Positions 20,074 through 30,446 are shown, numbered from the stretch's first letter. The stretch is DNA of 64,000 nucleotides from an uncultured Helicobacter sp. (GCF_910577135.1 NZ_CAJTLL010000003.1:107427-171426); one strand, 5' to 3'. Program-made: numbers and translations. Notes: a model not told the origin generated them from the letters alone.

Positions 20074-20253
20074 TACTTGACAAATAGCTATCTCTGCTCT
20101 CCTCTCACAAGCACCAATAAGGAGAAACAAAACAACCCCTATATGCTTCCCCTATCTCTTAACCCCCGATTGCACTTTGAGACTAAATACATAAATTTTT
20201 GAGAGAGAAGCTACATAAAGTCGCATTTGCTTGTCTTTTGTAGCACGCAGGCC

Positions 20254-21198
20254 TTATTTTTGCAAGGTTGCTAATGCCTCATCATTAAGGCTAAAGGCAA
20301 AGTTACCCACCACTTGAGGTAAGATAATCTCTCCTATCACCTTCCCCTTTGGGCTAAAAACCTGTATGCCACTCTGGCTGCTTGACCATACATTGCCCTG
20401 CTTATCTACCTTAATACCATCAGGAAATCCAGATTCTATAACCACAAATACCCTGCCCTTACGCAATGTCTTATCCTTATCAATGTTATATGCAAGTATT
20501 TGGTGCTTCAAACCCTTATCATTCACATTATATGCTAGCTCACTATCAGCAATATAGAGAATCTTCTCATCAGGGCTTAAGGCTAAGCCATTGGGCGTTC
20601 TAAGAAGCGGGGTGCGAAGGCGCACAATAGTTTTTGTATGCGATGAATAGCGATAGATAAATTCCCCCTCCTGCTCTGCTTCTCCTCTATAGCCCTCAAG
20701 TGGATTGAGTAAGCCAAACTTAGGATCGCTAAACCAAATATCGCCATCACTATCGACAATCACATCATTAGGGCTATTGAATTTCTTATTTTGATAGGAA
20801 TCTATAAGCACTTCCCACTCTGCCTTACCCTGCGTGTTTAATCTCTCAATAGCCCGCTTCCCGTGTGAAGCAGCGATGATTCTACCCTCTCTATCAAGGG
20901 TATGTCCATTTTGAAAATGCGATGGCATAAGCCAAGTGTGAATCTTAGAGCGAGTAACATCATCTTGATTTATCCTTACTTCTAAGACTTTATTTGCCTT
21001 GACATCGCTTACAATCACATTGCCATTAGGTAGCACTTGGGGACCCTCCAGCCAAATGCCCTTATCATAAAGCACAACAGGCTGCTTAGTAGTATCAATA
21101 AGGGTATTAAAAGATTCATCATATACCTTAAAGCTTACCTCCTTTGCCTGCATAATCCCGCAAAATATCATCAAGAGGGCTAATCGTAATTGATACAT
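20254..21198 (-). CDS. Secreted SMP-30/gluconolactonase-like beta-propeller protein
   Basis: A 314-residue exported protein with signal peptide MYQLRLALLMIFCGIMQA. The start at ATG 21198 is preceded by AAGGAT; a TTG at 21213 is less likely. The SMP-30/LRE pattern is visible: EGPQVLPNGNVIVSDVKANK, SPNDVIVDSDGDIWFSDPKF with metal-binding Asn/Asp, TPNGLALSPDEKILYIADSE, and FPDGIKVDKQGNVWSS. It probably hydrolyses a sugar lactone or similar ester in the periplasm; the substrate is unknown. Neighbours give no clue. Confidence 0.8.
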   Translation of the reverse strand: MYQLRLALLMIFCGIMQAKEVSFKVYDESFNTLIDTTKQPVVLYDKGIWLEGPQVLPNGNVIVSDVKANKVLEVRINQDDVTRSKIHTWLMPSHFQNGHTLDREGRIIAASHGKRAIERLNTQGKAEWEVLIDSYQNKKFNSPNDVIVDSDGDIWFSDPKFGLLNPLEGYRGEAEQEGEFIYRYSSHTKTIVRLRTPLLRTPNGLALSPDEKILYIADSELAYNVNDKGLKHQILAYNIDKDKTLRKGRVFVVIESGFPDGIKVDKQGNVWSSSQSGIQVFSPKGKVIGEIILPQVVGNFAFSLNDEALATLQK

Positions 21199-21213
21199 TA
21201 TTATCCTTGTCAA

Positions 21214-21518
21214 AGTTGCAAAATGCAGATTCTAGCATATTGTAAATGCTGTTTAGACCCTTGCACTGCTGTAGGCAAAACCACTTACATACTCCACATA
21301 TTGTGCTACTGCAATGTATTCGCCGCATTCACACAGAGCAGTTTGCTAGATTACCCTCTCACTCCACATCTCCACATTATGCAAAGTGAATTTTAAGGTT
21401 TAGATTCTCTATTTTTTCTCCTAATACAAGGCATTAAGTAATCTCAATGCTTTCCCCTATAAAAATGAGACAAAAAAGCATCTAAGAAGTGCATTTGCAA
21501 ATGCCATTGCCTATTTAC
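21214..21518. repeat. Non-coding stretch with a dispersed repeat copy
   Basis: No gene is visible. The segment 21345-21410 contains GCTAGATTACCCTCTCAC and AAGGTTTAGATTCTCTATTTT, words that recur near 35360-35497 and, inverted, near 56755-56775. It looks like one copy of an intergenic repeat family. Confidence 0.45.
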
Positions 21519-21974
21519 CTATAAACTCTCTAATACCTTTTGAGCGTGTCCTTTGGCGCGGACATTATAAAAGCTTTGTTCTATCAAGCCATTTTGATTG
21601 ATGATAAAAGTGCTGCGGATAATGCCCTGCACTTCCTTGCCATACATCATTTTTGTGCCATACGCACCATAAGAGCTTGCCACGCTTTTATCACTATCGC
21701 TTAACAAAAGCACTTTGAGCGATTTTTTATCAATAAAATTTTTATGGCATTTAGGACTATCAGGGCTAATGCCTACGATTATGGCATTTTTCGCACTAAA
21801 CTCTTCAAGTAATGCGCTAAACTCCTCTGCTTCAATAGTGCAGCCGGGCGTATTGTCCTTAGGATAAAAATATACAACAACCTTCTTGCTTAATAAATCT
21901 TGCAAGGCAATCTCTATTCCATCGGCACTTGGCAATCTAAAAAACGGTGCTTTATCTCCATTTTGTAATCTCAT
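21519..21974 (-). CDS. bcp: Peroxiredoxin, Bcp/PrxQ type
   Basis: Thiol peroxidase of 151 residues. The peroxidatic cysteine lies in YPKDNTPGCTIEAEEFSALL, the diagnostic TPGCT motif. The usual resolving cysteine five residues later is replaced by glutamate (C-T-I-E-A-E), as in one-cysteine members. RSTFIINQNGLIEQSFYNV is the second conserved block. The start overlaps the end of lpxK by 4 bp, so this is the last gene of nadE-lpxK-bcp. Confidence 0.94.
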   Translation of the reverse strand: MRLQNGDKAPFFRLPSADGIEIALQDLLSKKVVVYFYPKDNTPGCTIEAEEFSALLEEFSAKNAIIVGISPDSPKCHKNFIDKKSLKVLLLSDSDKSVASSYGAYGTKMMYGKEVQGIIRSTFIINQNGLIEQSFYNVRAKGHAQKVLESL

Positions 21975-22921
21975 ACTCTCTCCTTTTGATTGGGTTTAGA
22001 ATCCTGCAAATCCACAGGGCTATCAAAACATTCTATATATGTCCTTATACGTTCTAAAATATCAGGCTTTATTGTGAGTTTTAGCCTCATCACGCTTAGA
22101 GGCAGCCCATAATCAAGCAATTTTACCTCATCTTTGCTCGTTACAAGCAAACTTGTGGCATTGTATTGACTGATGGCTTGTTCTAAAAATACCTTGTCAA
22201 ATCGCGCGTGGTCGCTTAATGTAATCTTACCCACCACATCGGGCAAAAATTCATCAAGTCGCGCGGGATTGGCAATAGCGGTTAAAAGCAGCATTCTCTG
22301 GCTCGGAGATTCTATATCCACCTCCCGCGTATAGTCTATCCCCTCGCGCACAAGAATATCTGCCGCTTTATAGGCACTTGGAATCTCGCGATACATACCG
22401 CTTGGCAGACAGAGGGAAAAATAAGGCTTCAAAAGCGGTATAAGCACGATATTAAGCTTTTTAAAAGCAAGGCGGAATCCATCATCTAAAAACACGACTT
22501 TTGCGCCCATTTGCTTGGCTTTTTCTATGGCTTTTTTTCTATCTTTGCATACGATAACACTCGCGTTTTTTAGCTCCCTTGCAAGGAGATATGGTTCATC
22601 GCCAGATTCTAATTGTGAGACGCGAATCTCCCCCCATTCACTCACGACTACAAGTCCTTTTGAAGCACGTTTATAGCCCCTTGAGACAATTGCTACTTTT
22701 TCAAAATGCCTTGCTGTTTCGATAATAAAAGGCGTTTTGCCGCTGCCCCCTACGATGAGATTCCCCAAGCTCACAATCGGCAGGGAAAAATCATAGAATT
22801 TTCCACATTTACGTCTTATCAAAGCACATATCCCATACAGCAATGAAACAGGTAAAAGCGTGATACTTAAGCACTTTTGCCATATATTTGGGTTATAAAA
22901 ATAACTATCAATCCACCGCAT
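21971..22921 (-). CDS. lpxK: Tetraacyldisaccharide 4'-kinase
   Basis: Phosphorylates the lipid A precursor at the 4' position on the inner membrane. I start at ATG 22921 (316 residues, MRWIDSYFYNPN), which fits the family; the frame is open to 22987 but that would extend deep into nadE. An N-terminal membrane helix (LLPVSLLYGICALI) precedes the Walker A-type motif IVGGSGKTPF. The conserved SRGYKR and the Asp-Asp region VVFLDDGF are also visible. The start overlaps the end of nadE by 14 bases. Confidence 0.94.
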   Translation of the reverse strand: MRWIDSYFYNPNIWQKCLSITLLPVSLLYGICALIRRKCGKFYDFSLPIVSLGNLIVGGSGKTPFIIETARHFEKVAIVSRGYKRASKGLVVVSEWGEIRVSQLESGDEPYLLARELKNASVIVCKDRKKAIEKAKQMGAKVVFLDDGFRLAFKKLNIVLIPLLKPYFSLCLPSGMYREIPSAYKAADILVREGIDYTREVDIESPSQRMLLLTAIANPARLDEFLPDVVGKITLSDHARFDKVFLEQAISQYNATSLLVTSKDEVKLLDYGLPLSVMRLKLTIKPDILERIRTYIECFDSPVDLQDSKPNQKERV

Positions 22922-23741
22922 TGCATTCTCTATAATGAAATATCGTAGGCATTGTGCGCTTAAAGGCATTGTTCCACACACGCGCACATAAGGATTCTAC
23001 CATATTAGCTTCAAAGCCCTTTTTGCACAAAATATTTTTTATCTCCTCGCGAGATTCTATATCTGTGTCTATGCCGCCCATATCGCTAAGAGCGCGTAAA
23101 AAGGTATCAATACATTCATAGCTGTATCCTAAATCCGCTTCATCACTTTGATTAAAAAGCAAATCCGCGCTAGGCTTTTTGCTAATGATATGTTGAGGCA
23201 CTCCAAGTATTTGTGCGAGGGCAAACACTTCTGTCTTATAAAGCCCGCCAATAGGATTAATCGCACAGGCTAAATCCCCAAAAATCGTCCCATAGCCTAA
23301 AAGAATCTCGCTCTTATTGCTTGTACCTAAGACAAGGGCATTATCCGCACTCGCACCATCATAGAGGAATGCCATACGCATTCTTGCGCAGAAATTCCCC
23401 ATACGCATTTTCTGCAGATTATCAAGCTTACTCATCAATCTATCTAGCTCCATACCCTCCTCTTGTGCGAAGCTTTTTTGAAATGGGCTTAACTGAATGA
23501 TTTTACTATCAATGTCTAAAAATTGTGTCAAAGAGAGGGCATCATCAAAATGTGTATGATGCGAGCTAAGGGAGGGCATAAGCAATGCACGGACATTGTC
23601 TCTCCCCAATGCTATAACCGCTAAAAATGCCACTACCGCGGAATCCACCCCACCGCTTAAGCCCAAAATGGCTTTTTTGAACCCACGTTTTTCAAATTGC
23701 TTTTGTATAAATCGTGTGCCTTCTTGCACAAAAGCGTCCAT
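22908..23741 (-). CDS. nadE: NH3-dependent NAD+ synthetase
   Basis: Amidates nicotinic acid adenine dinucleotide, the last step of NAD synthesis. The N-type ATP pyrophosphatase P-loop is LGLSGGVDSAVVAFLA. TSNKSEILLGYGTIFGD and KKPSADLLFNQSDEADLGY are conserved substrate-binding blocks. It lacks a glutaminase domain, so free ammonia is the expected nitrogen donor. It is the first gene of a minus-strand trio with lpxK and bcp, divergent from petA. Confidence 0.97.
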   Translation of the reverse strand: MDAFVQEGTRFIQKQFEKRGFKKAILGLSGGVDSAVVAFLAVIALGRDNVRALLMPSLSSHHTHFDDALSLTQFLDIDSKIIQLSPFQKSFAQEEGMELDRLMSKLDNLQKMRMGNFCARMRMAFLYDGASADNALVLGTSNKSEILLGYGTIFGDLACAINPIGGLYKTEVFALAQILGVPQHIISKKPSADLLFNQSDEADLGYSYECIDTFLRALSDMGGIDTDIESREEIKNILCKKGFEANMVESLCARVWNNAFKRTMPTIFHYRECNAVD

Positions 23742-23878
23742 TTGTATCCTTAAACTTGATTGAAATTTCGATGTTGCACATTATAACATAGTTAAAAATA
23801 AACAATATTTAAGCCTTTTTTTCATAGGATAACAAGTTTTTTTAGAATCTACACAAAACAAAAAGATAAGGAGAAAAG

Positions 23879-24388
23879 ATGCAAGACGCAAAAAGACGCG
23901 ATTTTTTAGGAATGGCTCTAGGTGGCGTTGCTGCTGTGGGCGCACTCGCTTCTCTGTATGCTATGAAGCGTTCTTGGGACCCATTGCCTAGTGTTGTATC
24001 GGCTGGATTCACGACATTTGATTTAAGCGCATTGCAAGAAGGTGTGCTTCAAACGGTGGAATGGAGAGGAAAGCCTGTATATATTCTTAAAAAGGTAGCA
24101 GGTAGCCAAAAGACAGAGGGTAGAGACTTTGAAGTAAATGGTGCGATTTACACAGTAGGGATTCAAATTTGCACCCATTTAGGTTGTATCCCCGGATTCA
24201 ATCAAGGAACGCAGGAATTTGCTTGTGCGTGCCACGGGGGACGATTTAACGCTTCTGGTGTGAATGAGGCTGGGACTCCACCACCTCGTCCTATGGATAT
24301 TCCGCCGTTTAAGATTGATGGGACAAAAATGGTATTAGGTGAAGAGGGGCAGGAATACAAAGCCCTTTTTGAAACAAAAAAGGCGTAA
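23879..24388 (+). CDS. petA: Ubiquinol/menaquinol-cytochrome c reductase Rieske iron-sulfur subunit
   Basis: First gene of petABC, 169 residues. A twin-arginine-like signal (KRRDFLG) followed by a membrane helix (MALGGVAAVGALASLYA) anchors the protein. The [2Fe-2S] ligands are in CTHLGCIPGF and CACHGGRFN, complete with both Cys-His pairs. A good ribosome site (AAGGAGA) precedes ATG 23879. The product passes electrons from quinol to cytochrome c. Confidence 0.97.
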   Translation: MQDAKRRDFLGMALGGVAAVGALASLYAMKRSWDPLPSVVSAGFTTFDLSALQEGVLQTVEWRGKPVYILKKVAGSQKTEGRDFEVNGAIYTVGIQICTHLGCIPGFNQGTQEFACACHGGRFNASGVNEAGTPPPRPMDIPPFKIDGTKMVLGEEGQEYKALFETKKA

Positions 24389-24397
24389 GGAGACAAT

Positions 24398-25627
24398 ATG
24401 GAAGTGAAAAAAGCTGAAGGCTTGGTGGATTGGCTAGACCAACGCCTTGCTATCAAAAAATTCTTAGAAGTGATGATGACTAAATATTGGATTCCCAAAA
24501 ACATCAACTTCTTGTGGGCGATGGGTGTAGTGCTACTCACATTATTTGCTTTACTTGTGGTGTCTGGATTCTTTCTTTTATCCTATTACAAGCCTGATGT
24601 GAATCTAGCTTTTGATAGTGTGAATCAAACAATTATGACTGAGGTGGCATTTGGCTGGTTATGGCGACATATCCACGCAGTGGCTGCAAGTATGATATTC
24701 CTCATTATTTATATCCATATGTTTGTGGCTATTTATTATGGCTCGTTTAAAAGAGGGCGTGAGATGGTATGGATTGGCGGTATGATACTTTTTGTGCTTT
24801 TCTCTGCGGAGGCTTTTAGCGGCTATATGCTTCCTTGGGGGCAAATGAGCTATTGGGCGGCTGCTGTGATTACCAATCTTTTTGGCGGTATTCCTGTAAT
24901 TGGTCCTGATGTGGTGGAATGGGTGCGTGGTAACTTTGTAGTGGCAGATTCTACACTGACACGTTTCTTTATGCTTCACGTATGCCTTTTGCCTATTGTG
25001 ATTCTTGGAGTGATTGCACTGCATTTTTATACATTGAGAATGCCTCACGTAAATAATGAAGATGGTGAGCATATTGATTATGAAGCAGAGGCAAAAAAAT
25101 ATGAAGAGGGCAAAAAGAAAGAATCTAAAGTCATTCCTTTCTGGCCTGTATTCCTTTCAAAAGATATTTTTGTAGTATGTCTGTTTATGATAGGATTCTT
25201 TTATTTAGTGTGCTTCCACTTTGATTTTGCAATGGATCCTATTAACTTTGACCCCGCAAATAATCTCAAAACCCCTGCTCATATTTACCCTGAATGGTAT
25301 TTCTTGTGGAGCTATGAGGTATTACGCGGATTTTTCTTCAGTGCTGACCTTGGGCTTATTGCTTTTGGTATCGCACAAGTAGCATTTTTATTCTTGCCTT
25401 GGCTAGATAGAAGCCCTAGAGTTGCTCCTGCACATAAACGCCCAGGTTATTTTGTGTGGTATTGTCTGCTTATTATTGATATGGTTGTGCTTACTATCTT
25501 TGGTAAGCTTCCTCCTGAAGGGATAAATAACTTTATTGGTTTTGTTGCTTCTATTGGATTCTTATTTCTTGTGTTTGTGGCATTACCAATTGTAACCATC
25601 ATTGAAAACAAGAAAGGAGCACACTAA
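24398..25627 (+). CDS. petB: Cytochrome bc1 complex cytochrome b subunit
   Basis: A 409-residue polytopic protein carrying both b haems. The haem-ligand histidines are in WRHIHAVAASMIF and in LHVCLLPIVILGVIALHFY; the PEWYFLW block is the Qo-site motif. About eight membrane helices are visible, with a charged cytoplasmic stretch (residues about 225-245, rich in Lys/Glu) between the fourth and fifth. It follows petA by nine bases. The single-chain length shows that the b6 and subunit IV parts are fused. Confidence 0.97.
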   Translation: MEVKKAEGLVDWLDQRLAIKKFLEVMMTKYWIPKNINFLWAMGVVLLTLFALLVVSGFFLLSYYKPDVNLAFDSVNQTIMTEVAFGWLWRHIHAVAASMIFLIIYIHMFVAIYYGSFKRGREMVWIGGMILFVLFSAEAFSGYMLPWGQMSYWAAAVITNLFGGIPVIGPDVVEWVRGNFVVADSTLTRFFMLHVCLLPIVILGVIALHFYTLRMPHVNNEDGEHIDYEAEAKKYEEGKKKESKVIPFWPVFLSKDIFVVCLFMIGFFYLVCFHFDFAMDPINFDPANNLKTPAHIYPEWYFLWSYEVLRGFFFSADLGLIAFGIAQVAFLFLPWLDRSPRVAPAHKRPGYFVWYCLLIIDMVVLTIFGKLPPEGINNFIGFVASIGFLFLVFVALPIVTIIENKKGAH

Positions 25628-25628
25628 A

Positions 25629-26735
25629 ATGAAAGAGATAAAAATTTTAGCCATTATCGTAGTCATTGTGGGTGTGCTGTATTGGGGTGTAGAGCCATTG
25701 GCACATTCTATTTTCCACCCTGAAGTAGCTAAGGCTGATTTTGAGTTCAAAGATTTGCAAGACATTGATGTAAGCAAAGGCGATGCAGAGCGTGGAAAGA
25801 CACTTGTAGAGACTAATTGTGCCTCTTGCCACTCGCTTAAAGATGTGGGTATTGAAGGTGGAAATATGGCAATGTATTTCCGCGATAATAAAGAAGCCAC
25901 CGTCTTTACACCTGACCTTTCCACGGCAGGCGCTATCTATAATGAAAAATTTTTGGCAAACTTGATTCTTGATCCTGTCAATACACTTCATCTTGCCCAT
26001 AAGTTCCCTAATGGCGACTTCCCAATGGTGCAATACTTTGGCAATGTAGATGTGAATCAAGAAGTAGCCGATATGGTGGCTTATCTTAAGTCAATAGGTG
26101 CTATCGCGCTTAAAAAGCAAGTGTTAGAATCCGAAGAGTTTGCTACCAAAAAAGAGGCAATTGAAAAAGCTGATGTCTCTAATGAACAAAAGCAAAAGCA
26201 AATCGCTACGCTTGAAGAAAAGCTCACAGATAAGGCAGTATTCCTCAATGCTTGTTCTCGCTGCCACACGATAAAATATGACAAAGTGGCTTCTCACACT
26301 ACGCCTGAAAGCCTCAATGTATATCTTGGCTCTACTGCGCCAGATTTATCTATGGTGATTCGCAGCAAGGGTGTGCATTATTTGGAATATTTCATTAATG
26401 ACCCTCAAAAGGTATCTTACAAGGCGATACAAGAGGCGATCATTCAAAAAGAAGGCGCATTGCCAACAAACAATGATAAAAAGAGCGATTGGCAAGATGA
26501 GCACGATTATAGCAATCTTGCTAAAGAGCTTGGTGTAATGCCTGTGGGACTTTCTATGCCGCGTGTGGGCTTGACGCAAGAAGTGCAAGAACGTGTTATT
26601 GCATATTTAGAATCTATTGGCGATGCTAAAAAGGCTGAACGTGAGCATTTAGGCGTGTATTTGATGATTTTCTTTGCGGTGATGAGCGTGCTTGCATACT
26701 TGTGGAAAAGACGCATTTGGAGCCAAGTGCATTAA
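25629..26735 (+). CDS. petC: Cytochrome bc1 complex dihaem cytochrome c subunit
   Basis: Third petABC gene, 368 residues from ATG 25629, which follows AAAGGAGC; an in-frame start at 25602 inside petB is rejected. It has an N-terminal membrane helix (LAIIVVIVGVLYWGV), two cytochrome c domains with CASCH and CSRCH motifs, and a C-terminal helix (LMIFFAVMSVLAYLW). The dihaem form is typical of Campylobacterota, where it substitutes for cytochrome c1. A terminator follows 16 bases after the stop. Confidence 0.96.
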   Translation: MKEIKILAIIVVIVGVLYWGVEPLAHSIFHPEVAKADFEFKDLQDIDVSKGDAERGKTLVETNCASCHSLKDVGIEGGNMAMYFRDNKEATVFTPDLSTAGAIYNEKFLANLILDPVNTLHLAHKFPNGDFPMVQYFGNVDVNQEVADMVAYLKSIGAIALKKQVLESEEFATKKEAIEKADVSNEQKQKQIATLEEKLTDKAVFLNACSRCHTIKYDKVASHTTPESLNVYLGSTAPDLSMVIRSKGVHYLEYFINDPQKVSYKAIQEAIIQKEGALPTNNDKKSDWQDEHDYSNLAKELGVMPVGLSMPRVGLTQEVQERVIAYLESIGDAKKAEREHLGVYLMIFFAVMSVLAYLWKRRIWSQVH

Positions 26736-26751
26736 TTCCCTCTCCCCCTCT

Positions 26752-26785
26752 AGGCTCTCCTTTGTGAGAGCCTCTTCTTGTTGAC
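26752..26785 (+). terminator. Terminator of petABC
   Basis: An 8-bp stem AGGCTCTC/GAGAGCCT (26752-26759 and 26766-26773) with a 6-base loop is followed by the T-rich CTTCTTGTTG. It lies just after the petC stop. Confidence 0.7.
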
Positions 26786-27318
26786 ATTATTATAATCTAG
26801 CTTCTCCTCTATAGCAAAAGATTTTCTATATTCTAAAATATATCCACATAGCAAAATGCTAGAATCAGCATTTTAAAGAATATGTAAGGAGATAAGTAAA
26901 TAACGATGAGCGTATTTTTACACTTTTACCACCAAAGAATAAAGAAAATAGCAGAATATAAAGAACTACATTCTCAAAATGATGAGATAACACAAAATAA
27001 TGCCGATAAGCAAAAAAGTAGCCCAAAGATAAAGTAGTGATAGAAAATGCTAAATAAAATATGAAGTAGCCCATAAAGATGGGGCTTTGCCAACTATCAA
27101 GCTTGAAAAATATAATGCTTTAGATTTTGAAAAATCACATTCTAAAGGCACGATATATAAGATTTCACACGATTATCAAATCGAGAAGATTCTATGGAAT
27201 AAGAAAAATAAAGCATTAGAATCACTTAAAAGCCATAATGTGCAAACTCCCAATCTACTCAAAAAGATTATGAGCCTAAAACTTTAAGTGCTAATGAGGT
27301 GGCAAATATAGAATCTGC
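26786..27318. other. Degraded stretch, possible remnant ORFs on the plus strand
   Basis: No intact gene is recognised. A 43-codon ORF at 26906-27037 has a plausible ribosome site (AAGGAGA) but no recognisable homology. A second open stretch on the plus strand (about 27050-27287) encodes residues such as LPTIKLEKYNALDFEKSHSK, and shifting frame near 27270 extends it to a stop by 27321, as if a longer gene had decayed. I cannot name the parent gene. Confidence 0.35.
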
Positions 27319-29787
27319 CTAAAATAAACTTCCCTGTGTGCCTTTTTTCTCTTTCAATCTCCACGTTCCCATGTCTTTATCCTCATACGCAAGATCATTT
27401 AAAATATCTTTTATCATTTTATCGTTTGCTTGCACTCCATTTTTAAGCAAGGGTAAAATACTTAAAATTTATCAAAACTAACAGAACGATTTTCTTTTTT
27501 AGCTCTCATAAGCTCTCCCAAAATATAATACCTTGCTCTTTCCTCAATAGGAATAGTATAATTTAAAATACTAGCTTCACTTCTTATATGATAAAGCTTT
27601 GTATGCTCGTCATAATCAAATCTTTCATTGATAAGCAAAACAACATTTTCAAATTTAGCCATAAGCTCATAATATCCGCCCTCAATAGCATTTTTAACTA
27701 AATGAGCGTGGATTGCTTCTAAACTTGCACCATTATTATCTACAATAATTTTTTCCACATCTTTATACATTTGCTCTAGGCTCTGCTCTCCTGCTTCTAG
27801 TTTGGTTCTTGTTTTTGGATTGTCAATCTTTTTAAAATAAATAATAAGCTGTCCTTTTAGTACACGCGTAGGATTTTGCACCTTTCTAAAACTATCAATG
27901 CCTGTGTTTTCTTGGCTAATACAAGCCACATATTCAAAGCCGACATTTTCAGCACTTTCTACTAAAATTTGAAAAAGCTTTGGGTCTTGATGTTGAAAAA
28001 CAAAGGCAAGCCAGCGATTCCACTTTAGCACACGATACATTTCTTTCAAGCTTTGCTTCATTAAATCATAATAATCATATCTGTTTTTTTCTAAAGAGCC
28101 TTTTTCTATACATTCTTTTTCTTTTAAATCCCTATCCACAGGTAAATCAAGCCATACATTCCACATTGTGCTAAGGTCTAAATAAGGAATCTTCGCTCCA
28201 TAAGGTGGGTCGGTGTAGATAAAATCTATAGATTCAGATTCTATTTCTTTTAAATTTGTAGCGTCTGCTTGAAAGATTTTTTCGCCGTTAGTTTTGTCTA
28301 ACATAGAATCTGCGTGCTCTAAATCATCGCTTCTTTGTGCGATTAATGCCCCGCTAAAATCCTTAATCACTCTTTGTAAGGGTGCAAAATAGCTTTGATA
28401 GAATCTGCCTCCATTTTCTTTTTCTAATTCCTCTTTGCCCTTAAGCACTCTTTGAATTTTTCCCCTAAAATGCTCTCCTATATCTAAAAAGGCTGGTTTT
28501 GGAGCTATTCTGTAACGATAATATTTATATATACCACTATCCCCAGCACTTTTTACAGAATCTGCATAATGAAAGGTAAGATTACATCTTGTTATAGTAT
28601 TATAAAATGCCAACATTAAAGAATATCTAAGCTCTTTTAAAATCTTTCTATCCTTAAAAGTGTATTGAAAAATAAGCTTTCTTAAAATCGCAAGTTCGGC
28701 TATTTGTTTTTTTGTAAAAAGTTGCAAAACAAATTCCACATCACTCCCCTTAGGCAAAACTTCATTTTGAGGTATCCATAAAAATTTATCTTGCTCTTTT
28801 TGTGTGGCAATCTCGCCAAATTCTTTATCTATTGCATTTGGATAATATTTCGCATTTTTTAGAATCTGCTTTGCCTCATTTTCATCTTTGGGTCGCAATT
28901 TTTCAAATTCGCTTAAAATTTCCTCGCTCACTTCATAAAGCTCTCCTAAATTCACCTTTGCAGAAAGGGCTTTTACCATAAAGATAGAAAGCGGGTTTAA
29001 ATCCGTGTGAATGCCAAATCGTCTGTTCATCATCGCTTCAATGGCAGTAACGCCACTGCCTCCAAAGCTATCTAGCACCACATCGCCCTCATCGGTGAAG
29101 TTTTTGATATTTTGGGTAACTATATCCCAGCTTTGCCTCGTAAAATATGCCGTGCAGCCAAAATGCCTTGCTTTTTCCTCTTTTGAGGCTTTAAAATTGC
29201 CTTTGGTAATTCCCTGCTTAAATACCAACTATCGGGCTTTTTTACTCTTACGCTTTGTGTTTGTAAATCTTGCTTTAAAGAGGATAAGCCCGTGCTTAAA
29301 ACTTGCTTTAAAAGCTTGAATTTGTCATTGTCAAAGTCATTTTCAAAAGCTCCTCGCATACAAAGTCATAAAGCAAATTTTGTCCATTTGTCTCAAAAAG
29401 ATTAAAATTTTTGCCATTACAAAGTGCATAATATGGAGCTTTGAGCTCAGCATTTATCGCATAGTAAAAAGCTTGTCTTTCGGCTTTGCTTTGCATATCT
29501 ACTTTTACGCTTGGAGCTTTTGCATCTAGCACACAATGAGCCTTTTTATCCAAATACAAAACATAATCAGGAAAACGAGTAAAAGTGATTTTCTCATTGC
29601 TTCCTGTGATAGTAGGCTTTGAAAGTGGCACAGACAAAGCCATTTCTAGCTTGTTTGCATTTTTGATTTTTAATACAAAACCCAAAGCCTTTAAAAGCGG
29701 AGAAATGATAAATTCTCGCACAGAATCTTCTTTGAAACCTGCACTATCAAGTAAGCTAAAATTAAAGGTTTGCATTTTATCTCCCAT
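27319..29787 (-). pseudogene. Broken restriction-modification gene: HsdR_N-like domain fused to DNA methyltransferase
   Basis: Four reading-frame pieces in series read as one gene of about 820 codons. Piece one (29308-29787) resembles the HsdR N-terminal domain (FTRFPDYVLYLDKKAHCVLD, then AKAPSVKVD). Piece two continues from about 29350 to 29210. Piece three (27462-29228) is the methyltransferase, with FGGSGVTAIEAM as the SAM site and TDPPYGAKIPYLDL as the catalytic motif (N4-cytosine or N6-adenine type). Piece four adds a C-terminal tail to the stop at 27319 (ending KEKKGTQGSLF). Each junction is repaired by adding one base: near 29350 in a T-run, near 29215, and near 27473 in an A-run. Either the gene has decayed or the assembly has indel errors; I favour decay. 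Confidence 0.75.
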
Positions 29788-30446
29788 TTCTAAGCCATCT
29801 CTTTACATCATCGTTTGCGATACCCTACAACACTAAATATTCTTAGCTCAATGCTGCATTTAAGCTTAGCATTATAGCCATTTTTTACTTAAAGGCATTT
29901 CTATGCTGTGCTTTAGTATGGTAGGATTCTTACAAGTTTTGAAAACCTTAGAATATCTAGCATATAGAAATTATAGAATCTGCCCTTGCGCGTGGGGTAA
30001 AAGTAATCATTAAATATGGCTTAAAGCCTAGAAATCGCTTTGATAAGGTCAGCATAGATGAAAAATCACAAGCAATTTTTGATGCATTGAAAAGCCAATA
30101 TCCGCAATATTTTTTCACTAAAATAGATAAGATCATTCTAAGATTTGTATTTGTAATAGTGCATTTATGATTACGGGGAGCTTTAATTGGCTAAGTTTTA
30201 GGGAAAGGCAGACAAAGATAATAAAACGCTTGGGGAAACATCAAGCATTAATCGCAAAAAGGGTGGTGCACAAAAGGAGATAAGCAAGTTTCAGTAATAT
30301 CCTCCATTTTGCCTTAACCCCAATAGAGTGCATAACCCAATGTAAAAGAATTTCTAAGGCTTCATATTATAGAATGCGTTTTTTATATTACTTATGGTTA
30401 AGACAATCAACACAGATTCTATAAAGATTTCATACAAGGAGCAGGA
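29788..30446. other. Mostly non-coding stretch holding a PLD remnant and the mqnE promoter region
   Basis: No intact gene lies here. The plus strand from about 29967 to 30283 carries a broken PLD-like coding remnant, listed separately. The remainder is AT-rich and shows nothing else I can support. Confidence 0.5.
29967..30283 (+). pseudogene. Remnant of a PLD-domain protein
   Basis: One frame reads ESALARGVKVIIKYGLKPRN and QAIFDALKSQYPQYFFTKID. After a shift near 30140 the sequence continues FMITGSFNWLSFRERQTKII, the usual C-terminal end of a PLD/endonuclease-like domain (the GSFN-type motif). The start and the H-K-D histidine are missing. It may come from a nuclease or defence-associated helicase; the parent cannot be named. 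Confidence 0.5.

Noticed and set aside
26865-27074. Hydrophobic 69-residue minus-strand ORF
   Set aside because: No ribosome site or family pattern; AT-rich non-coding sequence commonly gives such frames.
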